Assembly: GCF_003970795.1 (NCBI RefSeq)
Contig: NZ_RWKW01000001.1
Location: forward strand, 19,770 to 83,769
DNA: 64,000 bases
Direction: 5' to 3'
Origin: Aquibium carbonis
GTDB lineage: Bacteria; Pseudomonadota; Alphaproteobacteria; Rhizobiales; Rhizobiaceae
Made by a program: the position numbers and the translations under genes. The notes below the pieces were generated by a model. The model was given only the letters and a program-made list of their open reading frames with translations, did no database searches and had not been told where the DNA came from. Below, in pieces: positions 56,833-64,000 of the stretch. Within the stretch, counting starts at the first letter, position 1, and each line of letters opens with the position of its first letter.

Positions 56833-57246
56833 ATGACGCCGACGGCGATCCTCGAATCCGCGCTCTATGTCACCGATCTCGACCTGGCCGAGGCGTTCTA
56901 CGCCGACGTGCTCTGCCTGGAGCGGGTCACGAAGGTGGACGACCGCCACGTCTTCTTCCGTTGCGGTCACGGCGTGCTGCTGCTGTTCCAGCCGAATGCC
57001 ACGGTGGTGCCACCGGCGCCCGACGCCAGGCTGCCCGTACCGCCCCACGGCATGCGCGGCGAGGGTCATCTCTGCTTTGCCGCCTCCGCCGAGGAGATTG
57101 AGCGCTGGAAAGCGCGACTCCAGGCCCTGGATGTCGTGATCGAGGCCGACTTCGAATGGCCGCAGGGCGGCCGATCCATCTATTTCCGCGATCCATCCGG
57201 CAATTCGCTGGAATTCGCCGAACCACGCATATGGGGCATCGAATGA
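56833..57246 (+). CDS. VOC-family (glyoxalase/dioxygenase fold) protein
   Basis: This 137-residue protein has the vicinal-oxygen-chelate fold: [22 protein letters not shown] at the start and [18 protein letters not shown] at the end, with potential metal ligands (H and E) in [11 protein letters not shown] and the C-terminal E. Function is unknown; glyoxalase-like or dioxygenase-like activity is possible. Its stop overlaps the ATG of rdgB, so it belongs to the same operon. Confidence 0.88.
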   Translation: MTPTAILESALYVTDLDLAEAFYADVLCLERVTKVDDRHVFFRCGHGVLLLFQPNATVVPPAPDARLPVPPHGMRGEGHLCFAASAEEIERWKARLQALDVVIEADFEWPQGGRSIYFRDPSGNSLEFAEPRIWGIE

Positions 57247-57890
57247 ACGCACTGGCCGGCCGCAAGATCGTCATTGCCAGCCACAATGCGGGCAAGCTGC
57301 GGGAATTCGCCGATCTGATGGAGCCGTTCGGCATCGAGGCGAAATCGGCGAAGGACTACGGCCTGCCCGAGCCCGACGAAACCGGCACCACCTTCGAGGA
57401 AAACGCTTACATCAAGGCGCTCGCGGCGGCGACGGCGACCGGTCTTCCGGCGCTGTCGGATGATTCCGGCCTTTGCGTCGACGTGCTGGGCGGTGCGCCC
57501 GGTGTCTACACCGCCGACTGGGCACAGAAGCCCGACGGCACCCGCGATTTCGCTATGGCGATGGAAAGGACCGAGAAGCTGATGGCCGAGAAAGGCGCGC
57601 TGGATCCTGCGCGGCGCACCGGTCGTTTCGTTGCGGTCATCTGCCTTTGCATGCCCGATGGTACCGCCGAGTATTTCCGCGGCGAGGCCGAAGGCCGGCT
57701 CGTCTGGCCGCCGCGCGGCACCGACGGATTCGGCTATGATCCTGTTTTCCAGCCAGCGGGGTTCGACGTCACCTTCGGCGAAATGACAGCGCAGGAGAAG
57801 CACGGCTGGAAGCCGGGACAGGACACCGCATTGTCCCATCGGGCCCGTGCCTTCCAGAAATTCGCCCGGGCGAAGCTGGGGTCGGCATGA
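57243..57890 (+). CDS. rdgB: dITP/XTP pyrophosphatase (RdgB)
   Basis: RdgB hydrolyses dITP, dXTP and ITP to keep deaminated purines out of DNA. The 215-residue Ham1-family product shows [19 protein letters not shown] at the start, the catalytic [15 protein letters not shown] and the C-terminal [11 protein letters not shown] and SHRARAFQK motifs. The ATG at 57243 overlaps the VOC gene stop, and its own stop overlaps hemW. Confidence 0.95.
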   Translation: MNALAGRKIVIASHNAGKLREFADLMEPFGIEAKSAKDYGLPEPDETGTTFEENAYIKALAAATATGLPALSDDSGLCVDVLGGAPGVYTADWAQKPDGTRDFAMAMERTEKLMAEKGALDPARRTGRFVAVICLCMPDGTAEYFRGEAEGRLVWPPRGTDGFGYDPVFQPAGFDVTFGEMTAQEKHGWKPGQDTALSHRARAFQKFARAKLGSA

Positions 57891-59089
57891 CGGTCCTGGG
57901 CTTCCGCGCCATGCCCGACGACGGCCGAATGCTCCAGGACGACCGGTCACCGGGCTTCGGCGTTTACGTGCACTGGCCCTTCTGTGCCGCGAAGTGCCCC
58001 TATTGCGATTTCAACTCGCACGTTCGCCACCAGCCACCGGACCAGGCGCGCTTCGCACGTGCCTTCGAGACCGAGCTTGCATCGATGCGGGCGCAGTCAG
58101 GACCCCGCACGGTGACCAGCGTCTTCCTCGGCGGAGGCACGCCCTCGCTGATGGAACCCAGGACGGTCGGCGCGATCCTCGACGCCATCGCCGCGAACTG
58201 GACGGTGCCGTCCGGCATCGAGGTGACGCTGGAGGCCAACCCGTCGTCGGTCGAGGCGGAGCGCTTTCGCGGCTACCGGGCGGCCGGGGTCAACCGCGTC
58301 TCGCTCGGCGTGCAGGCGCTGAATGACCGAGACCTGAAGTTCCTCGGGCGGCTCCACAATGTCGAGGAAGCGCTGAAAGCGATCGAGCTTGCCCGCGCGA
58401 CGTTCCCGCGCCTCTCTTTCGACCTGATCTATGCCCGTCCGGGCCAGACGCTGGATGGCTGGGAAACCGAATTGCGCCAGGCGATCGACTACGCTGCCGA
58501 CCATCTGTCGCTCTACCAACTCACCATCGAGGAGGGCACGCCGTTCTTTGCACTGCATGCGGCGAAGAAGTTCCTGATACCGGATGCCGATACGGCGGCC
58601 GATCTCTACCAGTTGACGCAGGAGGTGACCGCCGCGCACGGGCTTCCGGCCTACGAAATCTCCAATCATGCGAAACCGGGCGCCGAAAGCCGGCACAACC
58701 TGACCTACTGGCGCTATGGCGAATATGTCGGTGTCGGTCCCGGGGCGCATGGCCGCTTCATCGCCGAGGGCACGCGGACTGTGACCATGGCCGAGCGCCA
58801 TCCCGAGCGCTGGCTGGCGCTGGTCGAGCAGCAGGGACACGGCGTGGCCGATGGAGAGGAACTGACGCGCGACGAAGAGGCCGACGAGTTCCTGCTTATG
58901 GGGCTACGGCTGGTCGAAGGCCTCGACCTCGTGCGCTACACCGAACTCGCCGGGCGCCCGCTGCCGCAGGAGCGTATCGACATCCTGCAGAGCGAAGGCC
59001 TCGTGGCCCCCATCGGCAATTCGCGCCTGCGAGCGACGCCGGCCGGCATGATCGTGCTCGACGCCGTGGTGGCGGACCTGGCGCGGTAG
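57887..59089 (+). CDS. hemW: HemW, radical SAM heme chaperone
   Basis: HemW is a heme chaperone of the radical SAM family, formerly annotated as oxygen-independent coproporphyrinogen oxidase. The 400-residue product has the CxxxCxxC cluster motif in [11 protein letters not shown] near residues 32-42, GGGTPSLM and the SPASM-like C-terminal half. It lacks the extra cysteine and other features of true HemN as far as I can see. It overlaps the rdgB stop; rsmI, which normally follows, is displaced by a toxin-antitoxin pair. Confidence 0.94.
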   Translation: MTVLGFRAMPDDGRMLQDDRSPGFGVYVHWPFCAAKCPYCDFNSHVRHQPPDQARFARAFETELASMRAQSGPRTVTSVFLGGGTPSLMEPRTVGAILDAIAANWTVPSGIEVTLEANPSSVEAERFRGYRAAGVNRVSLGVQALNDRDLKFLGRLHNVEEALKAIELARATFPRLSFDLIYARPGQTLDGWETELRQAIDYAADHLSLYQLTIEEGTPFFALHAAKKFLIPDADTAADLYQLTQEVTAAHGLPAYEISNHAKPGAESRHNLTYWRYGEYVGVGPGAHGRFIAEGTRTVTMAERHPERWLALVEQQGHGVADGEELTRDEEADEFLLMGLRLVEGLDLVRYTELAGRPLPQERIDILQSEGLVAPIGNSRLRATPAGMIVLDAVVADLAR

Positions 59090-59114
59090 GGACTGGGCGT
59101 TGCCGCCAAGGTGA

Positions 59115-59139
59115 ATGGTCACTATAGTCAACATGGTCA
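59115..59139. promoter_or_regulatory. Direct repeats and palindrome upstream of the toxin-antitoxin pair
   Basis: ATGGTCA occurs at 59115-59121 and again at 59133-59139, 18 bases apart, and ACTATAGT (59121-59128) between them is a palindrome that includes TATAGT as a possible -10. This would suit autoregulation by the antitoxin. Confidence 0.4.
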
Positions 59140-59178
59140 TTCCGATCCGTCGTTGACGACCGTGGAGTGAGAGATCGA

Positions 59179-59448
59179 ATGGGCAAGACCGCGAACGACG
59201 ACCTGGACGTCTGGACGCTCGCCACTGCGAAGGCCCGTCTGTCGGAGGTCGTCGAGCGCGCGCAGGATGGTCCCCAGATGGTGACCCGGAATGGCAAGCC
59301 GGCGGCAGTCATCGTCTCCGCCGAGGAATGGAAGCGGAAGACGCAGAGGAAGGGCAATCTGGCCGAGTTTCTTCTCGCCTCGCCACTCCGCGGACAGGAT
59401 CTCGATTTCGCGCGGCTGGACGACCAGCCTCGTGATCTTGAGCCTTGA
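59179..59448 (+). CDS. Antitoxin, Phd/YefM type
   Basis: This 89-residue protein has the Phd-type DNA-binding fold: TLATAKARLSEVVERAQDG, then PQMVTRNGKPAAVIVSAEEW, followed by a short acidic toxin-neutralising tail (LRGQDLDFARLDDQPRDLEP). It binds and inactivates the PIN toxin encoded next and probably represses the operon. The ATG at 59179 is used; a GTG four codons upstream is possible. Confidence 0.9.
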   Translation: MGKTANDDLDVWTLATAKARLSEVVERAQDGPQMVTRNGKPAAVIVSAEEWKRKTQRKGNLAEFLLASPLRGQDLDFARLDDQPRDLEP

Positions 59449-59870
59449 GCTATCTCCTAGACACGAATGTCCTGTCTGAACCCTTGCGGTCGCAGCCCTC
59501 GCCAGTCGTCGTGCGCTGGCTTGAGGAACTGGACGAGGACCGGGCCTACGTCAGCGTGATCACGCTGGCCGAGATACGCCGCGGCGCCCTGTTGCTCGCA
59601 CCGGGGCGCCGCCGCGAAACACTCATGAACTGGGTCGACGAAGACCTCCGCAGCCGGTTCGTCGGCCGGATCGCGCCAGTCGATGCCGAGGTGGCCGATC
59701 GCTGGTCCGAAGTCATGGCTGCCCGCCGATCCAAAGGCCAAGGCCTTGGTGTGATGGACGGGTTCATCGCCGCAACAGCCCTCGTGCGCGGACTGACGGT
59801 CGTAACTAGGAACGTCAGGGATTTCGCCTTTCTAGGTGACGGTGTCATCAACCCGTGGGGAACCCCGTGA
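59445..59870 (+). CDS. PIN-domain (VapC-type) toxin
   Basis: This 141-residue ribonuclease toxin has the PIN-domain acids: YLLDTNVLSEP with D6, an E in VSVITLAEIRRG and the D's in GLGVMDGFIAATAL and VTRNVRDFAFLG. Toxins of this type cleave tRNA or rRNA. The start is a TTG at 59445 overlapping the antitoxin stop (TTGA). Its own stop overlaps the GTG start of rsmI, so rsmI is translationally tied to the toxin gene. Confidence 0.92.
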   Translation: MSYLLDTNVLSEPLRSQPSPVVVRWLEELDEDRAYVSVITLAEIRRGALLLAPGRRRETLMNWVDEDLRSRFVGRIAPVDAEVADRWSEVMAARRSKGQGLGVMDGFIAATALVRGLTVVTRNVRDFAFLGDGVINPWGTP

Positions 59871-60772
59871 CAGAGCCGCGTCATCCCACCTTCCTGATCC
59901 ATCAGACCGTCATCCCCGCACGGCCGCTGGAGCCGGCGCTATATCTCGTGGCGACGCCGATCGGCAATCTGGGCGACGTCACATTGCGCGCGCTGGAGAC
60001 GCTGGCGGCCGTCGACATCGTCGCCTGCGAAGATACCCGCGTCAGCCGCGTGCTGCTCGACCGCTACGGCATCCGGCAGAAGCTGACGGCCTATCATGAG
60101 CACAATGCCGAGGTGGCGGGGCCACGGCTGCTCGCGGATCTTGCGGAGGGAAAGGCCGTGGCGCTGATTTCCGACGCCGGGACGCCGCTCGTCTCCGATC
60201 CAGGCTACCGGCTGGTCGGCGAGGTCATCGCGGCCGGCTTCCGCGTCGTGCCGATCCCCGGCGCCTCGGCGATGCTGGCCGCGCTGACGGCGAGCGGCCT
60301 GCCATCGGACGCTTTCTTCTTCGCCGGTTTCCTGCCGGCCCGGGATGGCCAGCGCCGCAACCGCCTCGATGCAGTGAAGGCGGTGCCTGGCACGCTGATC
60401 TTCTATGAATCACCGAACCGGGTGGCCGACAGCCTCGCCGCCATGCGTGACGTGCTGGGCGGCGAGCGCGAGGCGGTTGTCTGCCGCGAACTGACCAAGA
60501 CCTTCGAGGAAATGCGACGCGGCAACCTTGCCACGCTCGCCGAGCACTATGACGGCGCGCCCACGCCCAGGGGCGAGATCGTCGTCTGCGTCGCACCGCC
60601 GGGCGAACCGGCCAAGGAGACGCCCGAGGATATCGACCGATTGCTTCTTTCGCTCGCCGCCGAAATGCCGACTTCCAAGGCCGCCGGCGAGGCTGCCCGC
60701 ATGACCGGACAATCCAGGCAAACGCTGTACCGGAGGCTCCTTGAGTTGAAGGAAGAGGGCGGTGGCAGCTGA
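59867..60772 (+). CDS. rsmI: 16S rRNA 2'-O-methyltransferase RsmI
   Basis: RsmI methylates the 2'-hydroxyl of C1402 of 16S rRNA. The 301-residue product shows [52 protein letters not shown] and [12 protein letters not shown] of the SAM-dependent methylase family. The GTG at 59867, with GGGGA nearby, overlaps the toxin stop; a GTG at 59855 is an alternative. It is followed immediately by yraN. Confidence 0.94.
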   Translation: MTEPRHPTFLIHQTVIPARPLEPALYLVATPIGNLGDVTLRALETLAAVDIVACEDTRVSRVLLDRYGIRQKLTAYHEHNAEVAGPRLLADLAEGKAVALISDAGTPLVSDPGYRLVGEVIAAGFRVVPIPGASAMLAALTASGLPSDAFFFAGFLPARDGQRRNRLDAVKAVPGTLIFYESPNRVADSLAAMRDVLGGEREAVVCRELTKTFEEMRRGNLATLAEHYDGAPTPRGEIVVCVAPPGEPAKETPEDIDRLLLSLAAEMPTSKAAGEAARMTGQSRQTLYRRLLELKEEGGGS

Positions 60773-61139
60773 CGGGCGGGACCGACGCTCACGCGCCTAC
60801 CGCAAGGGCCATCGCGGCGAGTGGGTGGCCGCGCTCGCCCTGATGCTCAAGGGCTACCGCATCGTCGCCCGACGCCATCGCACCAAGCTCGGCGAAATCG
60901 ACCTGATCGCGCGTCGCGGCGACGTGGTCGCCATCGTCGAGGTCAAGGCGCGCGCGACCCTGATCCAGGCCATGGATGCCGTCGGCTTCGAGGCGCAGCG
61001 CCGTATCGAAGGCGCCGCCGACCTGTGGCTGTCCAGGCAGCCCGACGCCGCCCGCCTGTCGATCCGCTTCGACATCGTGGCGGTGCTTCCCCGGCGTTGG
61101 CCCGTGCATGTCGAGAATGCCTTCCAGGGCCGCAACTGA
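60762..61139 (+). CDS. yraN: YraN/UPF0102 family protein
   Basis: This 125-residue protein has the endonuclease-like UPF0102 core [23 protein letters not shown], whose acidic residues and lysine resemble Holliday-junction resolvase active sites; its real function is unknown. It starts with a GTG inside the last codons of rsmI. In related genomes the glutathione synthetase gene often follows; here a cyclase-family gene does. Confidence 0.92.
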   Translation: MAADGRDRRSRAYRKGHRGEWVAALALMLKGYRIVARRHRTKLGEIDLIARRGDVVAIVEVKARATLIQAMDAVGFEAQRRIEGAADLWLSRQPDAARLSIRFDIVAVLPRRWPVHVENAFQGRN

Positions 61140-61214
61140 CCCTTGCGTGGCAAGCGACGGCGGAGTCATTCTGCTCCAGATGCGGCCAAATCGATAACCT
61201 GCGGAGTATTCAGA

Positions 61215-62048
61215 ATGTGCCATCATTGCGTGATCGACGGCGTGAAGAAAAGCATGCTCTCGCGACGTGACTTCTTCAAGGGAACGGCCCTGGCCGCCGG
61301 AGCGGCCGCCATCGGTGCGGCTGCCGCGCCCCAGCCATTGTTCGCCCAGGCGACGATGCCGACCAAGGCCGAGGACCTGACCCACGAACTCTACGACATG
61401 TTCCCGACCTTCTTCGGAGAACAGCAGGTCTTCTACGATCAGAAGTTCAACTACGCGGAGCACAAGTTCAACCTGTTCGAGCTGCGCGTGAACGAGCACA
61501 CCGGCACCCACATCGACGCGCCGCTGCATTTTTCGGAGGACGGCCGTTCGGTGGCCGAGATCCCCGTCGGCGACCTTGTCTGCCCGCTGGTCGTCGTCGA
61601 CATCCGCGCCAAGGCGGCCGACAATGCCGACGCCCAGGTGACGCCCGACGACATCAAGGCCTGGACGGACGCGAACGGCGACCTGCCGGCCGGCGCCTGC
61701 GTGGCCATGCTGTCGGGCTGGGGCCAGCATGTCGCGACCGAGAAGTTCCGCAATGTCGGCGCGGACGGCAAGACCATGCACTTCCCGGGCTTCCACATCG
61801 AGGCAGCGCAGATGCTGATGGAATCGGCTTCGGGCGTGAAGGGCATGGCCGTCGACACGCTGTCGCTCGATTTCGGCCAATCGCCCGATTTCGCGGTCCA
61901 CTACGCTTGGCTGCCCTCGGGACGCTGGGGGCTGGAATGCGTTGCCAATCTCGAAGCCATGCCAGCGGCCGGCGGCACGATCGTCGTCGGCGCGCCGAAG
62001 GTGCGCGGTGGCACGGGAGGACCGTCGCGCGTCTTCGGCATGGCCTGA
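61215..62048 (+). CDS. Exported cyclase-family (kynurenine formamidase-like) protein
   Basis: This 277-residue protein belongs to the cyclase/arylformamidase family, with the metal motif EHTGTHIDAPLHFSEDG near residues 95-112 and PGFHIEAAQMLME further on. Its N-terminus combines a short MCHHCVI sequence with a twin-arginine signal (SRRDFFKGTALAAGAAAIGAAA), so it is likely exported folded with its metal. The ATG at 61215 has GGAG nine bases upstream. Substrate unknown; hydrolysis of a cyclic or N-formyl compound is plausible. Confidence 0.87.
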   Translation: MCHHCVIDGVKKSMLSRRDFFKGTALAAGAAAIGAAAAPQPLFAQATMPTKAEDLTHELYDMFPTFFGEQQVFYDQKFNYAEHKFNLFELRVNEHTGTHIDAPLHFSEDGRSVAEIPVGDLVCPLVVVDIRAKAADNADAQVTPDDIKAWTDANGDLPAGACVAMLSGWGQHVATEKFRNVGADGKTMHFPGFHIEAAQMLMESASGVKGMAVDTLSLDFGQSPDFAVHYAWLPSGRWGLECVANLEAMPAAGGTIVVGAPKVRGGTGGPSRVFGMA

Positions 62049-62082
62049 GAGCCCGTTCGGAAACCCCGTCCCGATCCCTCTG

Positions 62083-62108
62083 GACAAGCGCCTCGCGGGG
62101 CGCTTGTC
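62083..62108 (+). terminator. Hairpin after the cyclase-family gene
   Basis: GACAAGCGCC (62083-62092) and GGCGCTTGTC (62099-62108) form a perfect 10-base-pair stem with a 6-base loop, 35 bases after the stop. No T run follows, so termination is only likely. Confidence 0.55.
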
Positions 62109-62147
62109 TCGATGTGCCGTAGAGAGGGCGCGGCAGGGGGGACGGCC

Positions 62148-63758
62148 ATGACATACGACTACCTGATCGCCGGCGGGGGATCGGCCGGGGCAACACTGGC
62201 AGCCCGACTGTCGGAGGATCCATCCGTCTCGGTCTGCCTGATCGAGGCCGGAGGCGAGGGACGCGACCTGCTGGTCCGCGTCCCGGCAGGCGTGGCGGCC
62301 ATGCTGCCCGGGCGCCCAACGAGGATCAACAACTGGTGCTTCGAGACCGTTCCGCAGCCGGGGCTCGGCGGTCGAAAAGGCTATCAACCGCGCGGCAAGG
62401 CGCTCGGCGGGTCGAGCGCGATCAACGCCATGCTCTACGTTCGTGGCCACCCGTCCGACTATGACGACTGGGCGAACCTCGGCTGCGAGGGCTGGAGCTG
62501 GAACGATGTCCTGCCGTGGTTCCGCAAGGCGGAGGGCAACAGTCGGGGCGCGGATGAGCGGCACGGCGCGGACGGACCGCTGAAAGTACGCGACCAGGCG
62601 AGCCCGCGCGCGGTCAGCCAGGCCTTCGTCGAAGCCTGTGGCAGGCTCCAGATCCGTCGCAACGACGATTTCAACGGGGCAGAGCAGGAAGGCGCCGGTC
62701 TCTACCAGGTCACGCAGTTCTTCGACGGACCGAACAGGGGCGAGCGCTGTTCGGCGGCGGCCGCCTATCTGCATCCGGCGATGGTCCGGCCCAACCTCAC
62801 GGTGATCACCGGCGCTCACGTCACCCGCATCGCGCTCGACGGCCGGCGCGCCACCGGCCTGCACTATCGACGCGGCGGCAGGAACGAACGGGTGGAGGCG
62901 CGGCGCGAGGTGATCGTTTCGGCCGGTGCCTTCGGCTCGCCGCAACTGCTGCTCCTGTCCGGCATCGGCCCGGCCGACGAGTTGCAGAGCCACGGCCTCG
63001 CGATCACGCACGAATTGCCCGGTGTCGGCCGCAACCTCCAGGACCATCTCGACTTCACGGTCTCGTGGAAATCGCGCCGGACCGATCTCTTTGGCGTCGG
63101 ACTGCGCGGCGGCCTCGCCCTCGCCGGCCAGGTCGGGGCCTGGCGCCGGGACGGCTCGGGCCATCTGGCCTCGCCGATAGCCGAGGCCGGCGCCTTCGTG
63201 AAATCGAACCCGGCGCTCGACCGGCCGGACCTGCAGCTGCATTTCTGCGCCGGCATCGTCGACGATCACACCCGCAAGATCCGGCTCGGCTTCGGCTTCT
63301 CCAGCCATGTCTGCGTGCTGCGGCCCTTCTCGCGCGGCACGGTGGGGCTGCTGGATGCCGACCCGCTGTCGGCGCCCCGCATCGATCCCGCCTTCCTGTC
63401 GGACGAGCGCGACGCCGACCTGCTGCTGAAGGGCGCGAAGCTGATGCGCGACATCATCGCCGCAGAGCCGCTGGCGCCCTATCGGCACAAGGAACTCTAC
63501 ATCGACGGACAGGTGTCCGACGCCGTGCTTACGGACCACATCCGTGCCCGTGCCGACACGATCTACCATCCGGTCGGCACCTGCCGGATGGGCGTCGACG
63601 ACGAGGCCGTCACCGATCCGCAGTTGCGGGTGCGCGGCATGCAAGGCCTGCGCGTCGTCGATGCCTCGGTCATGCCGACGCTGATCGGCGGCAACACCAA
63701 CGCGCCGACGATCATGATCGCGGAAAAGGCGGCGGCGCTGATCAGGGAGACGGCGTGA
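62148..63758 (+). CDS. GMC-family oxidoreductase (choline dehydrogenase-like)
   Basis: This 536-residue FAD enzyme oxidises an alcohol. The FAD-binding motif YLIAGGGSAGATLAARLS is at the start, the GMC signature RGKALGGSSAINAMLYVRG near residue 80, and the C-terminal active-site histidine in HPVGTCRMG with NTNAPTIMIAEKAA. It resembles choline or related alcohol dehydrogenases, but the substrate is not determined. It follows the cyclase gene after a hairpin and may be separately expressed. Confidence 0.92.
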   Translation: MTYDYLIAGGGSAGATLAARLSEDPSVSVCLIEAGGEGRDLLVRVPAGVAAMLPGRPTRINNWCFETVPQPGLGGRKGYQPRGKALGGSSAINAMLYVRGHPSDYDDWANLGCEGWSWNDVLPWFRKAEGNSRGADERHGADGPLKVRDQASPRAVSQAFVEACGRLQIRRNDDFNGAEQEGAGLYQVTQFFDGPNRGERCSAAAAYLHPAMVRPNLTVITGAHVTRIALDGRRATGLHYRRGGRNERVEARREVIVSAGAFGSPQLLLLSGIGPADELQSHGLAITHELPGVGRNLQDHLDFTVSWKSRRTDLFGVGLRGGLALAGQVGAWRRDGSGHLASPIAEAGAFVKSNPALDRPDLQLHFCAGIVDDHTRKIRLGFGFSSHVCVLRPFSRGTVGLLDADPLSAPRIDPAFLSDERDADLLLKGAKLMRDIIAAEPLAPYRHKELYIDGQVSDAVLTDHIRARADTIYHPVGTCRMGVDDEAVTDPQLRVRGMQGLRVVDASVMPTLIGGNTNAPTIMIAEKAAALIRETA

Positions 63759-64000
63759 AAGATGGGTGACGCTTGGGCACCGTTTGCCTGGTTTAGCGCG
63801 ACGACGATTTGCAAGGGTCGTTGCTTGCGGCCCGAATAGGGCCGATCGTCCCCTTGTTCCAAACGCCCGCGCGCCGCGTGACGGTGTCTTTACCGTCCGG
63901 CTCGTCGGATCCGACAGGGAGAAGGCGACTGGAGAAACGGCGCGCTATGACGTGTCGGGCGCCTGGTGCGGCCAGCCGCCGGGCGTGCCGAGGCCGATAC
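63759..64000. other. Window end, no supported gene
   Basis: The last 242 bases contain no recognisable gene. One frame (from about 63860 to the end) stays open and reads VFTVRLVGSDREK and later YDVSGAWCGQPPG, which could be part of a gene continuing outside the window, but it has no clear start and I cannot name it. Confidence 0.3.

Noticed and set aside
60789..63644. A 951-codon open frame on the minus strand opposite yraN, the cyclase and the GMC gene
   Set aside because: It runs antisense across three well-supported genes and has no recognisable domain; long antisense frames are common at this GC content.

Overview
The window is high-GC DNA from an alphaproteobacterium. The gene orders addB-addA-trxA, trpF-trpB-trpA-accD-folC, infC/rpmI-rplT-pheS, hrcA-grpE facing rph, and rdgB-hemW-rsmI-yraN, together with the HWE histidine kinase and the DUF2849/DUF934 sulfur cluster, point to Rhizobiales, most likely a Mesorhizobium-like Phyllobacteriaceae. 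This assignment is inference from gene content; no rRNA gene is present. I saw no tRNA, rRNA, CRISPR array, prophage or complete insertion sequence.

Region by region: 1-5.2 kb holds the AddAB recombination nuclease (addB only as its 3' end), thioredoxin and a metallopeptidase. 5.3-11.6 kb is the tryptophan-fatty acid-folate block, with a glycosyltransferase inserted between trpB and trpA. 11.6-20.5 kb has a DUF2852 protein, a hydrolase, infC (with an ATT start codon), rpmI-rplT, pheS (without pheT), a bifunctional penicillin-binding protein, an acyltransferase, a small Cys-rich exported protein and dtd. 20.6-23.7 kb is a foreign-looking AT-rich island of two tightly linked genes: a HARE-HTH protein and a protein with a C-terminal nucleoside phosphorylase/nucleosidase domain. 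It is the best candidate for an undescribed system, probably defence. 23.7-25.1 kb is rich in palindromic repeats and carries a DUF559 gene bracketed by two inverted repeat copies.

25-33 kb carries lepA, a potassium channel with a C-terminal zinc-ribbon-like tail, small regulators, a SulP anion transporter, an SDR, an HWE kinase and a PAS-LuxR regulator. 33.2-41.8 kb is one catabolic operon: acyl-CoA synthetase, SDR, a complete branched-chain-type ABC importer and an alpha/beta hydrolase, with a palindromic element in three of its internal spacers. 41.8-47.3 kb is a host-attachment-type protein and the assimilatory sulfate/siroheme operon cysG-DUF2849-cysI-cysH-DUF934. 47.4-54 kb has an ArsR-MFS pair with a clear operator, a Ca2+/Na+ antiporter, small membrane or exported proteins, a CysZ/EI24-like protein, adenosine kinase and a TRIC-type channel.

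54-64 kb has grpE, hrcA, rph, a VOC protein, rdgB, hemW, a Phd-PIN toxin-antitoxin pair inserted directly before rsmI, yraN, an exported cyclase-family protein and a GMC oxidoreductase. The last 240 bases hold no gene I can support.
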